A stretch of DNA of 6,198 nt from an uncultured Bacillaceae bacterium (GTDB lineage Bacteria > Bacillota > Bacilli > Caldalkalibacillales > Caldalkalibacillaceae): the NCBI GenBank assembly GCA_937967685.1, contig CALBTX010000146.1:1-6198 (forward strand), given 5' to 3'. The first letter of the stretch is position 1, and every line of letters starts with the position of its first letter. The notes below the pieces were generated by a model that saw only the letters and a program-made list of their open reading frames with translations, made no database searches and was not told where the DNA came from. This document shows, piece after piece, positions 6,095-6,198 of this stretch. The position numbers and the translations under genes are program-made.

Positions 6095-6150
6095 AACAAA
6101 AAAATTTTTTAGTAGTTCATATTGACTATCTTGTAAATTTATAATAATAT
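6095..6150 (+). promoter_or_regulatory. promoter region for a gene beyond the right edge
   Basis: TTGACT (6122-6127) matches the -35 consensus at 5 of 6 positions. TAATAT (6145-6150), 17 bases later, is a moderate -10. A perfect TATAAT at 6140-6145 is an alternative, with TTCATA (6116-6121) as a poor -35 at 18 bases. An A7T6 tract (6098-6110) just upstream could bend DNA or act as an UP-like element. No start codon with a ribosome site appears before the window ends. Confidence 0.6.
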
Positions 6151-6162
6151 ATATCAAAAATA

Positions 6163-6176
6163 CTAAAACGTTTTCA
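6163..6176 (+). promoter_or_regulatory. cre-like (CcpA) or LacI-family operator
   Basis: CTAAAACGTTTTCA fits the catabolite-responsive consensus TGWAANCGNTNWCA at 9 of its 11 defined positions; the two misses are the first two bases. The core AAAACGTTTT is a perfect palindrome around CG. Its centre lies about 20 bases after the TAATAT -10 element, so bound protein would block early elongation from that promoter. A dedicated LacI-family repressor is an equally good reading. Confidence 0.45.
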
Positions 6177-6198
6177 AAAAAGAAGATAGACGAGCCGT

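Overview
The window looks like a chromosomal segment from a low-to-mid GC Gram-positive bacterium of the Bacillales type. The reasons are strong purine-rich Shine-Dalgarno sites, a likely TTG start, a classic hairpin-plus-U-tract terminator, a cre-like site at the right edge, and a PanF transporter preceded by a YhdT-type small membrane protein. This assignment is inferred from sequence style, not from a marker gene.

Layout, all on the + strand: (1) positions 2-424, the C-terminal end of a protein I do not recognise. (2) 425-573, an AT-rich intergenic region with an extended -10 candidate and an almost perfect tandem repeat (19 and 20 bp) just before the next gene. (3) A five-gene run: a YhdT/DUF997 small membrane protein (574-897), a PanF-type sodium/pantothenate symporter (894-2360, overlapping by ATGA), an M20 metallohydrolase (2433-3650), an NAD-type short-chain dehydrogenase (3781-4533) and an aldehyde dehydrogenase (4560-6011). 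(4) A strong rho-independent terminator (6052-6088) closes the run. (5) 6095-6198 is a very AT-rich promoter region for a gene beyond the right edge, with a cre-like near-palindrome.

The gene order suggests a pathway. Pantothenate enters through PanF/YhdT. The M20 enzyme could hydrolyse its amide bond to pantoate and beta-alanine. The SDR could oxidise the 4-hydroxyl of pantoate to the aldehyde (4-dehydropantoate), and the ALDH could oxidise that to 3,3-dimethylmalate. This matches, step for step, the pantothenate degradation route known biochemically in pseudomonads (pantothenase, pantoate 4-dehydrogenase, then an aldehyde dehydrogenase step). The final dimethylmalate dehydrogenase, giving 2-oxoisovalerate, is not in the window. 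The family assignments are firm. The pathway assignment is inferred from order and chemistry, and the substrate of the three enzymes cannot be read from the sequence.
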